Shown here piece after piece: positions 1 to 8,009 of a stretch of DNA of 42,475 nt. Made by a program: the position numbers and the translations under genes. The DNA is taken from the NCBI GenBank assembly GCA_965150505.1, contig CBCTVZ010000005.1:1-42475 (forward strand), in the 5' to 3' direction. The number at the start of each line of letters is the position of its first letter. The first letter of the stretch is position 1. This DNA is from JAGZHZ01 sp965150505. GTDB taxonomy: Bacteria > Bacillota > Clostridia > Lachnospirales > Lachnospiraceae. The notes below the pieces were generated by a model that was not told the DNA's origin, did not search any database, and was given only the letters and a program-made list of their open reading frames with translations.

Positions 1-104
1 CAAATTGAATATGTATTTCAAAACATTTCCTAGACAACGTATTAGATGATACACCCGTATCTCAAAAATGTCAAGCACTTTTTTATATTTTTTTATTAAA
101 AGAA

Positions 105-153
105 AAGCAATAGGAAAAAAGTACTGCCTAAGCTTTTATTTTTCCTATTGCTT
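105..153 (-). terminator. Terminator of radA
   Basis: A perfect 14-bp inverted repeat (arms 105-118 and 140-153, with cores GCAATAGG and CCTATTGC) lies just downstream of the radA stop. On the minus strand it is followed by a T-rich run. It fits a rho-independent terminator. The remaining 1-104 bases are AT-rich and I see no gene in them; disA, which often follows radA in Firmicutes, is not here. Confidence 0.8.
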
Positions 154-177
154 CCTCTTTTTCTATCTTGTTTTTTC

Positions 178-1539
178 TCACAAAATAGCTCTGATTGCCT
201 CTGCGACATTCGATACCCCAATCAATTCGATTCCTTTTATCTTTGTTCTTTCATTTTCACAGACCTTCGGATAGATCACACGCTGAAATCCTAATTTCTT
301 TGCCTCCATAATCCTTTGTTCTGCCATACTGATCGCACGCACTTCTCCACTTAATCCAACTTCCCCAAAAACAATCGTTTTTTCATCAATTACCTTATCC
401 TTATAACTTGATACAATCGCAAGAATAATTCCGAGATCTATCGCTGGCTCATTCATTTTGATTCCGCCTGCAATATTAATATAAGCATCACAGGATGACA
501 GACGAAGCCCCGCTCTTTTTTCCAACACTGCCATTAAAAGATTTACTCTATTATAATCTGTCCCTGCTGCTGTTCTGCGTGGAATTCCAAGGTTACTCTG
601 ACAGATCAAAGCCTGAATTTCAATCAAAATCGGCCGTGTTCCTTCCATTGAACACGCTACAACAGACCCCGAAGCATTTTCTGGTCTTCCATTTAACATA
701 AATTCAGACGGATTTTCCACTTCAACCAGTCCTTCCGCTCTCATTTCAAATACTCCGATCTCATTTGTAGATCCAAAGCGGTTCTTTACCCCTCTTAGAA
801 TTCGATAAACTGCATGGCGATCACCTTCAAAGTATAAAACCGTATCGACCATATGCTCCAAAACACGAGGACCTGCCACCACTCCTTCTTTCGTCACATG
901 CCCTACAATAAAGATTGTAATGTTCATTCCCTTTGCAATCTGCATCAAGACGCTTGTCGATTCTCTGACTTGGGATACACTGCCAGGGGCTGATGAAATC
1001 TCTTCTTGATACATCGTCTGAATCGAGTCGATCACAACTGCTTCCGGCTTCATTTTTTCAATCGCTTTTCTGATGGCTTCCAAATTTGTTTCACACAGTA
1101 AATATAAAGATTCTCCAAACTCTCCGATTCGTTTTGCTCTCATCTTAATCTGTGCCAGAGACTCTTCCCCTGAAATATAAAGGACTTTTCTTTTTTGATC
1201 GGTCAAATTTTTGCACACTTGAAGAAGCAGCGTTGATTTTCCAATCCCTGGATCTCCTCCCACAAGGACTAACGAGCCACGCACAATTCCGCCTCCCAGA
1301 ACACGATCTAATTCTTTTATTCCAGATGTTATCCGACTCTCATCTTCCAGAGAAATCCCTGAAAGTGTGACCGGACTTTTTTCTTCCCTTATCATACGAG
1401 AATTTGTCCGTTCTGTCTTGGAAACCGTTTCTTCCACAAATGTGTTCCATTCTTTACATCCAGGGCATTGTCCCATCCACTTTCCTGCTTCATATCCACA
1501 ATTTTGACAAAAATATACGGTCTTTTTTCCTTTTACCAT
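178..1539 (-). CDS. radA: DNA repair protein RadA (Sms), branch-migration ATPase
   Basis: RadA is a RecA-like, hexameric DnaB-type motor that processes recombination intermediates during repair and transformation. The 453-residue length is typical. Seen in sequence: an N-terminal zinc finger with Cys11, Cys14, Cys25 and Cys28; Walker A GGDPGIGKS at about 94-102; the RadA signature KNRFG at about 252-256; and a C-terminal Lon-protease-like domain rich in Gly/Ala. The ATG at 1539 gives the family N-terminus (MVKGKKTVYFCQNCGYE), although its ribosome site is weak. It lies downstream of clpC on the same strand, a neighbourhood conserved in Firmicutes, but here a small gene sits between them. The identification is secure. 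Confidence 0.97.
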   Translation of the reverse strand: MVKGKKTVYFCQNCGYEAGKWMGQCPGCKEWNTFVEETVSKTERTNSRMIREEKSPVTLSGISLEDESRITSGIKELDRVLGGGIVRGSLVLVGGDPGIGKSTLLLQVCKNLTDQKRKVLYISGEESLAQIKMRAKRIGEFGESLYLLCETNLEAIRKAIEKMKPEAVVIDSIQTMYQEEISSAPGSVSQVRESTSVLMQIAKGMNITIFIVGHVTKEGVVAGPRVLEHMVDTVLYFEGDRHAVYRILRGVKNRFGSTNEIGVFEMRAEGLVEVENPSEFMLNGRPENASGSVVACSMEGTRPILIEIQALICQSNLGIPRRTAAGTDYNRVNLLMAVLEKRAGLRLSSCDAYINIAGGIKMNEPAIDLGIILAIVSSYKDKVIDEKTIVFGEVGLSGEVRAISMAEQRIMEAKKLGFQRVIYPKVCENERTKIKGIELIGVSNVAEAIRAIL

Positions 1540-1625
1540 TCTATCTTATATTCCATCTCTTTCTTTTTATATTTATACTCTTCTCTATGCTCTTCTTGAA
1601 TCAAAATTTTTCTTCTGTTTCAATA

Positions 1626-1664
1626 TAATAATTGAAAATAATAATTGAAAATAATAATTGAAAA
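1626..1664. repeat. Three tandem copies of a 13-bp AT-rich unit
   Basis: Three exact head-to-tail copies of TAATAATTGAAAA lie between radA and the terminator of the gene upstream of it. On the minus strand they sit about 90-125 bases upstream of the radA start, so they could lie in or near the radA promoter. This may be simple replication slippage. Confidence 0.9.
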
Positions 1665-1671
1665 ACTGAAA

Positions 1672-1718
1672 AAGGGAGCTGCCAAAAGCAGATGATCTGC
1701 TCTGGCCTCTCCCTTCTG
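1672..1718 (-). terminator. Terminator of the small conserved gene upstream of radA
   Basis: On the minus strand a long imperfect hairpin (outer arms AAGGGAG and CTCCCTT, inner arms AGCAGAT and ATCTGCT) follows the stop at 1725 and is trailed by TTTTTC. This suggests radA has its own promoter, though I could not pick a confident -35/-10 pair within 1540-1670. Confidence 0.75.
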
Positions 1719-1724
1719 TTTCTC

Positions 1725-2138
1725 TTATGCTTTTTGAATCTTTACAGAAGCCTTGTCTGCATTTTCCAGTTCTACGCTCAGGCTCAGTTTTCCGCCTTTA
1801 TTCGTCTTAACTGTTCCAGCTTCCTCGCCATCAATCCAGATTCTGTATTCTGTCTCTTCTTCGAGTTCAACCGTAATCTGGGCATCTTCCATTCCTTCTA
1901 CTTCAAAGCTCAATTCTTTATCGTCTTCTGCAAAATGGCTGACTGCTGTTCCCGGAACAGATTCATATACAAACATTCCATTTCTCTCTAATTTTGTAAT
2001 TTCTTTGAATGTTTTTACTTTGTATAAATCTCCGTTGTACTCAAAATTTTCTTTTTTTGATTTCTGGCTCAGTTCATAATTTCCGAAACTGATTGTATTA
2101 TCAGCTTCTATACATATTAATTCTTTTACAACTGACAT
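1725..2138 (-). CDS. Conserved hypothetical protein, 137 aa
   Basis: A 137-residue acidic protein with no signal peptide or membrane segment, dominated by beta-strand-like stretches (ELSFEVEGMEDAQITVELEEETEYRIWIDGE). The longer frame to 2246 was shortened because the ATG at 2138 is preceded by GGGAGGA at good spacing and the added residues look non-coding. From memory, similar Lachnospiraceae proteins are sometimes labelled 'endosialidase', but no catalytic domain of that kind is visible, so I do not transfer that function. It has its own promoter (2237-2266) and terminator (1672-1718), making it a single-gene unit between clpC and radA. The function is unknown. Confidence 0.85.
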   Translation of the reverse strand: MSVVKELICIEADNTISFGNYELSQKSKKENFEYNGDLYKVKTFKEITKLERNGMFVYESVPGTAVSHFAEDDKELSFEVEGMEDAQITVELEEETEYRIWIDGEEAGTVKTNKGGKLSLSVELENADKASVKIQKA

Positions 2139-2236
2139 TTTAAATGTCCTCCCAAATGTATCTTGATAAATTGATCTGTTTTCCCATGCAGCCTTTTTAA
2201 CTTTTAAAAAAAGACTGATGGTTCTTTGTAGCTTAA

Positions 2237-2266
2237 ATTGTATCATAAATCTTTGATTTATGCCAG
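2237..2266 (-). promoter_or_regulatory. Probable promoter of the 137-aa gene, with a dyad in its spacer
   Basis: Minus strand: -35 CTGGCA (2261-2266), 18-bp spacer, extended -10 TGA-TACAAT (2237-2242). The spacer holds a 7-bp inverted repeat, ATAAATC with GATTTAT separated by three bases (2245-2261), which could be an operator. No clear terminator separates it from clpC. Confidence 0.5.
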
Positions 2267-2311
2267 AGTTTTCTATTTATTTCGACAAATAATTTTTGGA
2301 TATTTAATTTT

Positions 2312-4753
2312 TTACTCTTTTACCGTAAATTGAATTTCTCCCTTTGAAAGTTTAACGCAGACAGAATCTCCCGATTTTATTTTTCCTTCCAGAATTTCTT
2401 CAGTCAAAGCATCTTCAATTCGAGACTGAATTGCTCTCTTGAGAGGACGCGCTCCATATTTCTCATCGTATGCCTTTTCTGCAAGATCTGTTTTCACTGC
2501 GCCTGTAACCTGTAAATCCAGATTCAACTGTTTTTTGCATCGCTGTGCAAACTCTTTTATCAGCAGAGATACAATCTCTCGAATATTTTCTTTATTCAGA
2601 GAATGGAAGACAATCACTTCATCTATACGATTCAAAAATTCTGGTTTAAAGATTCTCTTTACTTCCTCCATCACTCCTTCTTTCATTCGGTTATAATTTC
2701 GCTTTTCATCATCCACAGCGATAAATCCTAACTTTTTCGGTTCCATGATAGACTGAGCGCCTGCATTCGATGTCATGATTAAAATTGTATTTTTAAAGTC
2801 TACTTTTCTTCCCTGCGCATCTGTGATATGTCCATCATCCAATACCTGAAGCAAAATATTGAAAACGTCCGGATGCGCCTTTTCAATCTCATCGAATAAA
2901 ATGACCGAATATGGATTTCTGCGCACTTTTTCACTGAGCTGACCGCCCTCTTCATATCCTACATATCCCGGAGGAGAACCTACCAATTTTGATACACTAT
3001 GTTTCTCCATGTATTCTGTCATATCTACACGGATCAAAGCACGTTCGCTTCCAAATACCGTCTCTGCAACTGCTTTTGATAATTCTGTCTTTCCAACACC
3101 CGTTGGTCCAAGGAACAAGAAAGAACCGATTGGTCTTTTTGGATCTTTTAATCCTACACGGCCTCGTTTAATTGCTTTTGCAACAGCGATGACTGCTTCA
3201 TTTTGCCCAATTACTCTTTGATGCAACGTCTTTTCTAAACGCAAAAGTCGTGTTGTCTCCTGCTCTGCCAACTTCTGGATTGGAATTTTTGTCCACATGG
3301 ATACTACTGCCGCAATATCATTTTCTTCCACCAAAAGTTTATTATTCTGCGTCTTTTTTTCAAAACGTCTTTTCATCTGTTCAAAACGTTTTTCTTTTTC
3401 ACTCTGCTCTGCATTTAGTCTGGATGCTTCTTCCAGATCTCCCTTTACTAAAGCAGCTTCTTTTTTACTATATAAATCTCCGATTTCTTCTTCTAATTCT
3501 TTCATTTGATCTGGGATATGGTAACCGCCAAGATGTTTTCTGGAAGAAGCTTCATCGATCAGATCAATCGCCTTATCCGGCAAGAAACGATCATTGGTAT
3601 AACGTACGGACAAAGAGACGGCCGCTTTAATTGCGTCCTGTGTAATTTCTACGCCGTGATGTTTTTCGTATTGCGTTTTCAATCCATTTAAAATATCAAT
3701 CGTCTCTTCCTCACTCGGTTCTTCTACCATCACCGGCTGAAAACGTCGTTCCAGAGCTGGGTCTTTCTCAATATGCTTTCTATATTCTTCCACCGTAGTC
3801 GCACCGATCAGCTGAATTTCGCCTCTTGCAAGAGATGGTTTTAAGATATTAGAGGCATCCATCGCTCCTTCTGCCCCTCCTGCTCCGATAATGGTATGAA
3901 TTTCATCCACAAACAAAAGGACATCCTTGCTCTCTCGTACCTCTTGAATCAGTTTTTTCATACGTTCTTCAAATTCTCCACGGTACTTTGTACCAGCAAT
4001 CATGCTGGCAAGATCCAACATCATCACTCGTTTCCCCTGAATCGATTCCGGAACACTTCCCTCCACGATTCTGTGTGCCAGTCCTTCTACGATAGCTGTC
4101 TTTCCAACTCCAGGCTCTCCAATCAGACATGGATTGTTCTTTGTTCTGCGGCTCAAGATCTGGATAATGCGGTCTGTCTCTTTTTCTCTTCCGACAACCG
4201 GATCCAGATCTCCGGCAAAACTGCATTCTGTCAAATCTCGACTGTACTGACTTAAAATGGAAACTCCCGTCTTGCCTTTTCCATCTTTTAAAGATGCCAT
4301 GATCTCTTTATATTTTTCTGCGCTCTCTCCCATTGCCTCAATAATCTCTGCCATTACTTTTGAGATATTAATTTTCATGGTATGCAGAAGTCTTGTCGCA
4401 GCACATTCAAGATCCTTAAGCATTGCAATTAAAATATGTTCTGTTCCTATCTCCTCAGAACGAAACGATGCCGCTTCTTTTCTGGCATTATCTAAAAGAT
4501 ACTGTGCTCTTGGAGTATATTGTTCCCGTTTAAAATCTTCTGTCCCCGTCTCTGGCGTAACAAGCCTTTCAATCAGCTCCTCCAGTTTTTCTTTCTGTAC
4601 TTTATTGTTTTTCAGCACAATCGCAGCTGTTCCTTTTCCTTCTCTTAAAAGTCCCAGCAGCAAATCTTCTGTCCCAATACATCCTCTTCCTCTGTTCTTT
4701 GCCGCCTTTTCTGCAAGTCCCAATACATCCGCTGCATTTTGTGTATACTGCAT
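2312..4753 (-). CDS. clpC: ClpC-type AAA+ unfoldase of the ClpCP protease
   Basis: ClpC unfolds proteins and feeds them to ClpP. About 813 residues in family order: two N-terminal Clp repeats, first AAA+ module (GEPGVGKT near residue 212, then LLFVDEIHT), a short middle UVR-type coil (near 430) in place of ClpB's long coil, and second AAA+ module (GPTGVGKT). The ClpP-contact loop is present as KKLGF. A GTG at 4768 would add five residues, but the ATG at 4753 has AGGA at better spacing. Upstream is a GntR regulator rather than ctsR-mcsA-mcsB; downstream are a small gene and radA. No CtsR-type GGTCAAA repeat or CIRCE element was seen in the 110-bp leader. Confidence 0.95.
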   Translation of the reverse strand: MQYTQNAADVLGLAEKAAKNRGRGCIGTEDLLLGLLREGKGTAAIVLKNNKVQKEKLEELIERLVTPETGTEDFKREQYTPRAQYLLDNARKEAASFRSEEIGTEHILIAMLKDLECAATRLLHTMKINISKVMAEIIEAMGESAEKYKEIMASLKDGKGKTGVSILSQYSRDLTECSFAGDLDPVVGREKETDRIIQILSRRTKNNPCLIGEPGVGKTAIVEGLAHRIVEGSVPESIQGKRVMMLDLASMIAGTKYRGEFEERMKKLIQEVRESKDVLLFVDEIHTIIGAGGAEGAMDASNILKPSLARGEIQLIGATTVEEYRKHIEKDPALERRFQPVMVEEPSEEETIDILNGLKTQYEKHHGVEITQDAIKAAVSLSVRYTNDRFLPDKAIDLIDEASSRKHLGGYHIPDQMKELEEEIGDLYSKKEAALVKGDLEEASRLNAEQSEKEKRFEQMKRRFEKKTQNNKLLVEENDIAAVVSMWTKIPIQKLAEQETTRLLRLEKTLHQRVIGQNEAVIAVAKAIKRGRVGLKDPKRPIGSFLFLGPTGVGKTELSKAVAETVFGSERALIRVDMTEYMEKHSVSKLVGSPPGYVGYEEGGQLSEKVRRNPYSVILFDEIEKAHPDVFNILLQVLDDGHITDAQGRKVDFKNTILIMTSNAGAQSIMEPKKLGFIAVDDEKRNYNRMKEGVMEEVKRIFKPEFLNRIDEVIVFHSLNKENIREIVSLLIKEFAQRCKKQLNLDLQVTGAVKTDLAEKAYDEKYGARPLKRAIQSRIEDALTEEILEGKIKSGDSVCVKLSKGEIQFTVKE

Positions 4754-4863
4754 CCTCAATCCTGCCACTCAAAATGCTTCTTAAGTGACTTTTCCTTTCT
4801 TTAAATTCTTATACTTATGCGATACGTCTTTTTGTTGTCTACCCAATTATTTGTTTCTATTTT

Positions 4864-5247
4864 TTACAATTTTTCCTGCTGTTCATACTCTGAAAAAATT
4901 TCATCTACCAACTGGTGAACTTCTTCGCATGTAATATGTTTACAACATCCCTTTGCCAATAACACACGAAGATTTCTTCTCATTTCTTCCAGCGCTTTCA
5001 ATTTATCTACATCTAGGGAAACTACCGCCCCTTTTCTTCTGTCAATCGTCACAAATCCTTCTTGGCGCAGCACAGAATATGCCTTATTGACCGTGTGCAT
5101 ATTGATGCCGATATCATCCGCTAACTGTCTGACCGATGGCAAGACATCTCCTTCTTGAATGGAGGCATTTGCAATTCCCATGATAATTTGATTGCGCAGC
5201 TGTACATATAATGCCTCATCACTTTGAAAATCAATTTTAATAATCAC
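4864..5247 (-). CDS. GntR-family repressor, YtrA subfamily
   Basis: A 127-residue one-domain regulator: a winged helix-turn-helix over residues 1-75 (YVQLRNQIIMGI, VLPSVRQLADDIGINMHTVNKAY) and a short helical tail (about 80-127) that dimerises in YtrA-type members, without a large effector domain. Such proteins usually repress their own operon, often one with an ABC transporter; none is next to it. It starts at GTG (5247) behind GAAGGTG. Its promoter is overlapped by a perfect dyad, so autorepression is likely. The next gene on the same strand is clpC, 110 bases on with no obvious terminator, so the repressor may also affect clpC. That link is inference. Confidence 0.9.
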   Translation of the reverse strand: MIIKIDFQSDEALYVQLRNQIIMGIANASIQEGDVLPSVRQLADDIGINMHTVNKAYSVLRQEGFVTIDRRKGAVVSLDVDKLKALEEMRRNLRVLLAKGCCKHITCEEVHQLVDEIFSEYEQQEKL

Positions 5248-5294
5248 GATATAACACCTTCTTCATCTATTTTCCAAAACGTTTCTCCCCTGCA

Positions 5295-5331
5295 CAATAT
5301 TTTTTCCTCATCATTGTTCTGAAAAATATTG
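5295..5331 (-). other. Stem-loop in the GntR leader
   Basis: Inverted repeat CAATATTTTT (5295-5304) and AAAAATATTG (5322-5331) around a 17-base loop, falling within the expected 5' untranslated region of the GntR transcript, about 50 bases before the start codon. It is AT-rich and therefore weak; no T-run follows, so it is not an obvious terminator. Confidence 0.4.
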
Positions 5332-5350
5332 TTATATCAATAATATAACA
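5330..5350 (-). promoter_or_regulatory. Probable GntR (YtrA-type) operator
   Basis: Perfect 8-bp inverted repeat TGTTATAT (5330-5337) and ATATAACA (5343-5350) around a 5-base centre. It covers the -10 element and the probable start point of the promoter in front of the GntR gene. A symmetric site over the -10 of a YtrA-type gene is the expected place for an autorepressor operator; the assignment to this protein is inference. Confidence 0.7.
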
Positions 5351-5368
5351 GCTATCACTTTATGTCAA
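5340..5368 (-). promoter_or_regulatory. SigmaA-type promoter of the GntR (and perhaps clpC) transcript
   Basis: Minus strand: consensus -35 TTGACA (5363-5368), 17-bp spacer, -10 TATTAT (5340-5345). This is one of the strongest promoters in the window and is directly overlapped by the dyad at 5330-5350. Confidence 0.8.
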
Positions 5369-5442
5369 CCCAATTCAGATAACTTTATCCTGCTTCCATC
5401 AAGAGAACTCCTTATTAAGTTTTCTCTTCCCCAGATATCAGA

Positions 5443-5472
5443 AAAAGCACCCTTTTTTAAAGGCTGCTTTTT
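5443..5472 (-). terminator. Terminator after the cadherin-like membrane protein gene
   Basis: Minus strand hairpin with arms AGCAGCCTTT and AAAGGGTGCT (one mismatch), preceded by A-rich and followed by TTTTT sequence, directly after the stop at 5484. It is likely the end of the purine operon transcript. The T/A flanks could also serve the other strand. Confidence 0.7.
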
Positions 5473-5483
5473 CTTCTTTTGTC

Positions 5484-6710
5484 TTATAAATCAATCATAT
5501 CAATTTCTACTTTGGAATGTTCCGATTCCTGAGAAGCAGAAGATTCTCTGAGAGGCTGCTGACGATTCTGACCTGCGGAAGCATTTGATCCTGCTCCAGA
5601 CTGTGGCTGTCGTCCCACATAAGGCCCCATGTTATTCATGCCGCCCATTTGATTATTCATCGGCTGGCCATTTGGAGACTGCTGCGGCTGACGCATCATT
5701 CCTCCATTCATGTTATTTTGAGGCTGACGCATCGTCTGATTATTCATCATCTGATTGTTCATAGGCTGAGTATTCATATTGTTTCTCGGCTGCTGTGCTG
5801 GCTGACGATTTCCATTATTTAACTGCGGTTCATATTTTGCAGCCTTTTTTGCTGCTCTTGCTTCTGCTTTTGCAGCTTTCTTTTCTGCCTTTGCCTGTTT
5901 TCTTGCAGCTGCCTTATCTTCCATATTCTCATTTTCCACCTGGCGGAACGTTTCTTCCTGATAATTTTCTCCATTTACAGGAGTAATATTTTTTGGAACG
6001 CCTCTGCCCTGCTGCGGTGTATAATAAGTGTCAAAAGAAGTTCTTTTCTCTTTATTGTAGGAATCAATATGATTCTCGATCTCGCTTAAATCTCTCTTTA
6101 AATCTCTATTTCTCATCAACTGATTGATGATAACAAAGATTAAAATTAAGATCGCTAATCCTAAAATACAGACGATTTTGATCATTCTTTCGCTTTGTTC
6201 TTTGTATTCATCTGCCTGAGAACGAAACAGTTTGTTTTTTGTTTCTAATTCTTTTATTTTTGCATTTTCTGTCTCTGGCGCCTGTGTTTCTGTCTGAGGT
6301 GTCTCCTCCGTCTGAGGTGTCTCCTCTGTCTGAGATACAGGAGCTGCCGCCTGATCTGTCGTTACATGTAACGTATATGGAAACTGGTCTCCATTTTCTG
6401 CCTGCACGGTAATAACTACCGTTGTCGTTCCATCTTCTCCTATTGTTGTCCCGCTGATATCAATAATCTGTGCATTTGCATCAGAAGGAACTGGATTTAA
6501 GATCAGTTCGGTTGTTCCTGGCACTACGGTTACATTATATTCCCACGTTGAATATTCAAATTCTGGTGTCACCGTACCATTTTCCACTCCCAGCGCCGCC
6601 AGTGAGTTATCTCCAGAATATCCTTCCGCAGATGCTGTCATTGTCAAAAGCAATACCATCATCAGCAAACATACTGCTTTTCTCCCCAACTGCTTCCCTA
6701 TTTTTTTCAT
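5484..6710 (-). CDS. Single-pass membrane protein: cadherin-like domain outside, Q/N/M-rich tail inside
   Basis: Predicted 408 residues: signal peptide 1-28 (cleavage after ASA), a cadherin-like beta-sandwich (about 31-118: SLAALGVENGTVTPEFE, WEYNVTVVPGTTE, FPYTLHV), a Thr/Glu/Pro linker (125-150), a short coil, a transmembrane helix (about 177-198), then a cytoplasmic part with a second coil, a Lys/Ala-rich basic stretch (about 265-293) and a tail (about 297-385) made largely of Asn, Gln, Met, Pro and Gly. The cadherin-like fold usually occurs in cell-surface proteins; the tail resembles prion-like low-complexity regions. It starts 26 bases after purD with AAGGAG and no terminator between, so it is probably the last gene of the purine operon. 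The specific function is unknown. Confidence 0.88.
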   Translation of the reverse strand: MKKIGKQLGRKAVCLLMMVLLLTMTASAEGYSGDNSLAALGVENGTVTPEFEYSTWEYNVTVVPGTTELILNPVPSDANAQIIDISGTTIGEDGTTTVVITVQAENGDQFPYTLHVTTDQAAAPVSQTEETPQTEETPQTETQAPETENAKIKELETKNKLFRSQADEYKEQSERMIKIVCILGLAILILIFVIINQLMRNRDLKRDLSEIENHIDSYNKEKRTSFDTYYTPQQGRGVPKNITPVNGENYQEETFRQVENENMEDKAAARKQAKAEKKAAKAEARAAKKAAKYEPQLNNGNRQPAQQPRNNMNTQPMNNQMMNNQTMRQPQNNMNGGMMRQPQQSPNGQPMNNQMGGMNNMGPYVGRQPQSGAGSNASAGQNRQQPLRESSASQESEHSKVEIDMIDL

Positions 6711-6736
6711 AAATTTACTCCTTTGTCATCCAGACA

Positions 6737-8008
6737 TTACGCTTCATCGATTGCTTTTCCAATGTCATGACGATAATATTTGTTATCGAAGTCAATCCAT
6801 TGAACTGCCTCATAAGCGTTTGCTCTTGCCTGTTTCAAATCACTGCCCTTTGCTGTCACACCCAATACACGTCCGCCATTTGTTACAATTTGGTCGCCAT
6901 CTTTTTTTGTTCCTGCATGGAATACATAGTAGCCATCTTTTTCTTTAAATGTCTTCAGTCCTCTGATTGGCAACCCTTTCTCATACTGAACAGGATATCC
7001 CTCTGAAGCCAGAACAACACAGACAGCCGCATTGTCTTCAAACTGAAGATCAATCTGATCGAGTGTTCCATCAATGCACGCTTCCATCACTTCCACCATA
7101 TCATTTTTCATTCTAGGAAGAACAACCTGTGCTTCCGGATCTCCAAATCTAGCATTATACTCTAATACTCTTGGTCCATCCTCTGTCAGCATTAATCCAA
7201 AGAAAATAATTCCCTTAAATTCTCTGCCTTCAGCAGCCATTGCATCTACCGTTGGCTGATAGATATATTTTTTGCAAAATTCATCTACTTCTTCTGTATA
7301 AAATGGACTCGGTGAAAAAGTTCCCATTCCGCCTGTATTCAATCCAGTATCTCCGTCTCCGGCTCTTTTGTGATCCTGTGCGGAAGTCATCGTTTTGATC
7401 GTCTTTCCGTCCACAAAAGAAAGAACAGAAACTTCTCTTCCTGTCATAAATTCTTCTACAACCATCTGATTTCCTGCTGAACCAAATTTCTTGTCCATCA
7501 TGATTGATTTTACGCCTTCTTTTGCTTCTTCAAGCGTATTGCAGATTAAAACTCCTTTTCCGAGTGCAAGACCATCTGCTTTTAACACGATTGGAAATTT
7601 TGCCTTTTCCAGATAGGATATCGCGCTTTCTGGATCTGAAAAATTTTCATATGCTGCAGTAGGAATCTGATATTTTTTCATCAAATCTTTTGAGAATGCT
7701 TTTGATCCTTCCAAGACTGCCGCATTTTTTCTCGGTCCAAATACACGAAGCCCTTCTGCTTCAAATGCGTCTACAATTCCGCCTACAAGAGGATCATCCA
7801 TACCGATAATCGTCAGATCAATTTCTTCTTTTTTTGCAAAATCAACCAATCGTTCAAATTCCATTGCTCCGATATTGACGCACTGTGCATACTCTTCAAT
7901 TCCTGCATTGCCAGGCGCGCAGAAAATCTTGTCTACTTTTGGACTCTGTGCCACCTTCCACGCAATCGTATGTTCTCTTCCACCGCTTCCTACAATTAAA
8001 ACTTTCAT
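6737..8008 (-). CDS. purD: Phosphoribosylamine--glycine ligase (GARS)
   Basis: PurD makes glycinamide ribonucleotide from phosphoribosylamine, glycine and ATP, the second step of IMP synthesis. The 423-residue length is normal for a stand-alone bacterial enzyme. Seen: N-terminal MKVLIVGSGGREH, the ATP-grasp region (FPIVLKADGLALGKGV, GREVSVLSFVDG), the GAR-synthase signature RFGDPEAQV, and the C-terminal QARANAYEAV. GGAGGA of its ribosome site lies inside the last codons of purN; purN ends one base before its ATG, so translation is coupled. Confidence 0.98.
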   Translation of the reverse strand: MKVLIVGSGGREHTIAWKVAQSPKVDKIFCAPGNAGIEEYAQCVNIGAMEFERLVDFAKKEEIDLTIIGMDDPLVGGIVDAFEAEGLRVFGPRKNAAVLEGSKAFSKDLMKKYQIPTAAYENFSDPESAISYLEKAKFPIVLKADGLALGKGVLICNTLEEAKEGVKSIMMDKKFGSAGNQMVVEEFMTGREVSVLSFVDGKTIKTMTSAQDHKRAGDGDTGLNTGGMGTFSPSPFYTEEVDEFCKKYIYQPTVDAMAAEGREFKGIIFFGLMLTEDGPRVLEYNARFGDPEAQVVLPRMKNDMVEVMEACIDGTLDQIDLQFEDNAAVCVVLASEGYPVQYEKGLPIRGLKTFKEKDGYYVFHAGTKKDGDQIVTNGGRVLGVTAKGSDLKQARANAYEAVQWIDFDNKYYRHDIGKAIDEA

Positions 8009-8009
8009 C

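Noticed and set aside
1626..1664. Possible CRISPR-like array
   Set aside because: The 13-bp units are contiguous with no spacers; no cas genes are in the window.
4257..4784. 175-codon plus-strand frame
   Set aside because: It lies antisense to clpC, has Ser/Phe-rich composition typical of reverse-strand frames in this DNA, and has no ribosome site or family match.
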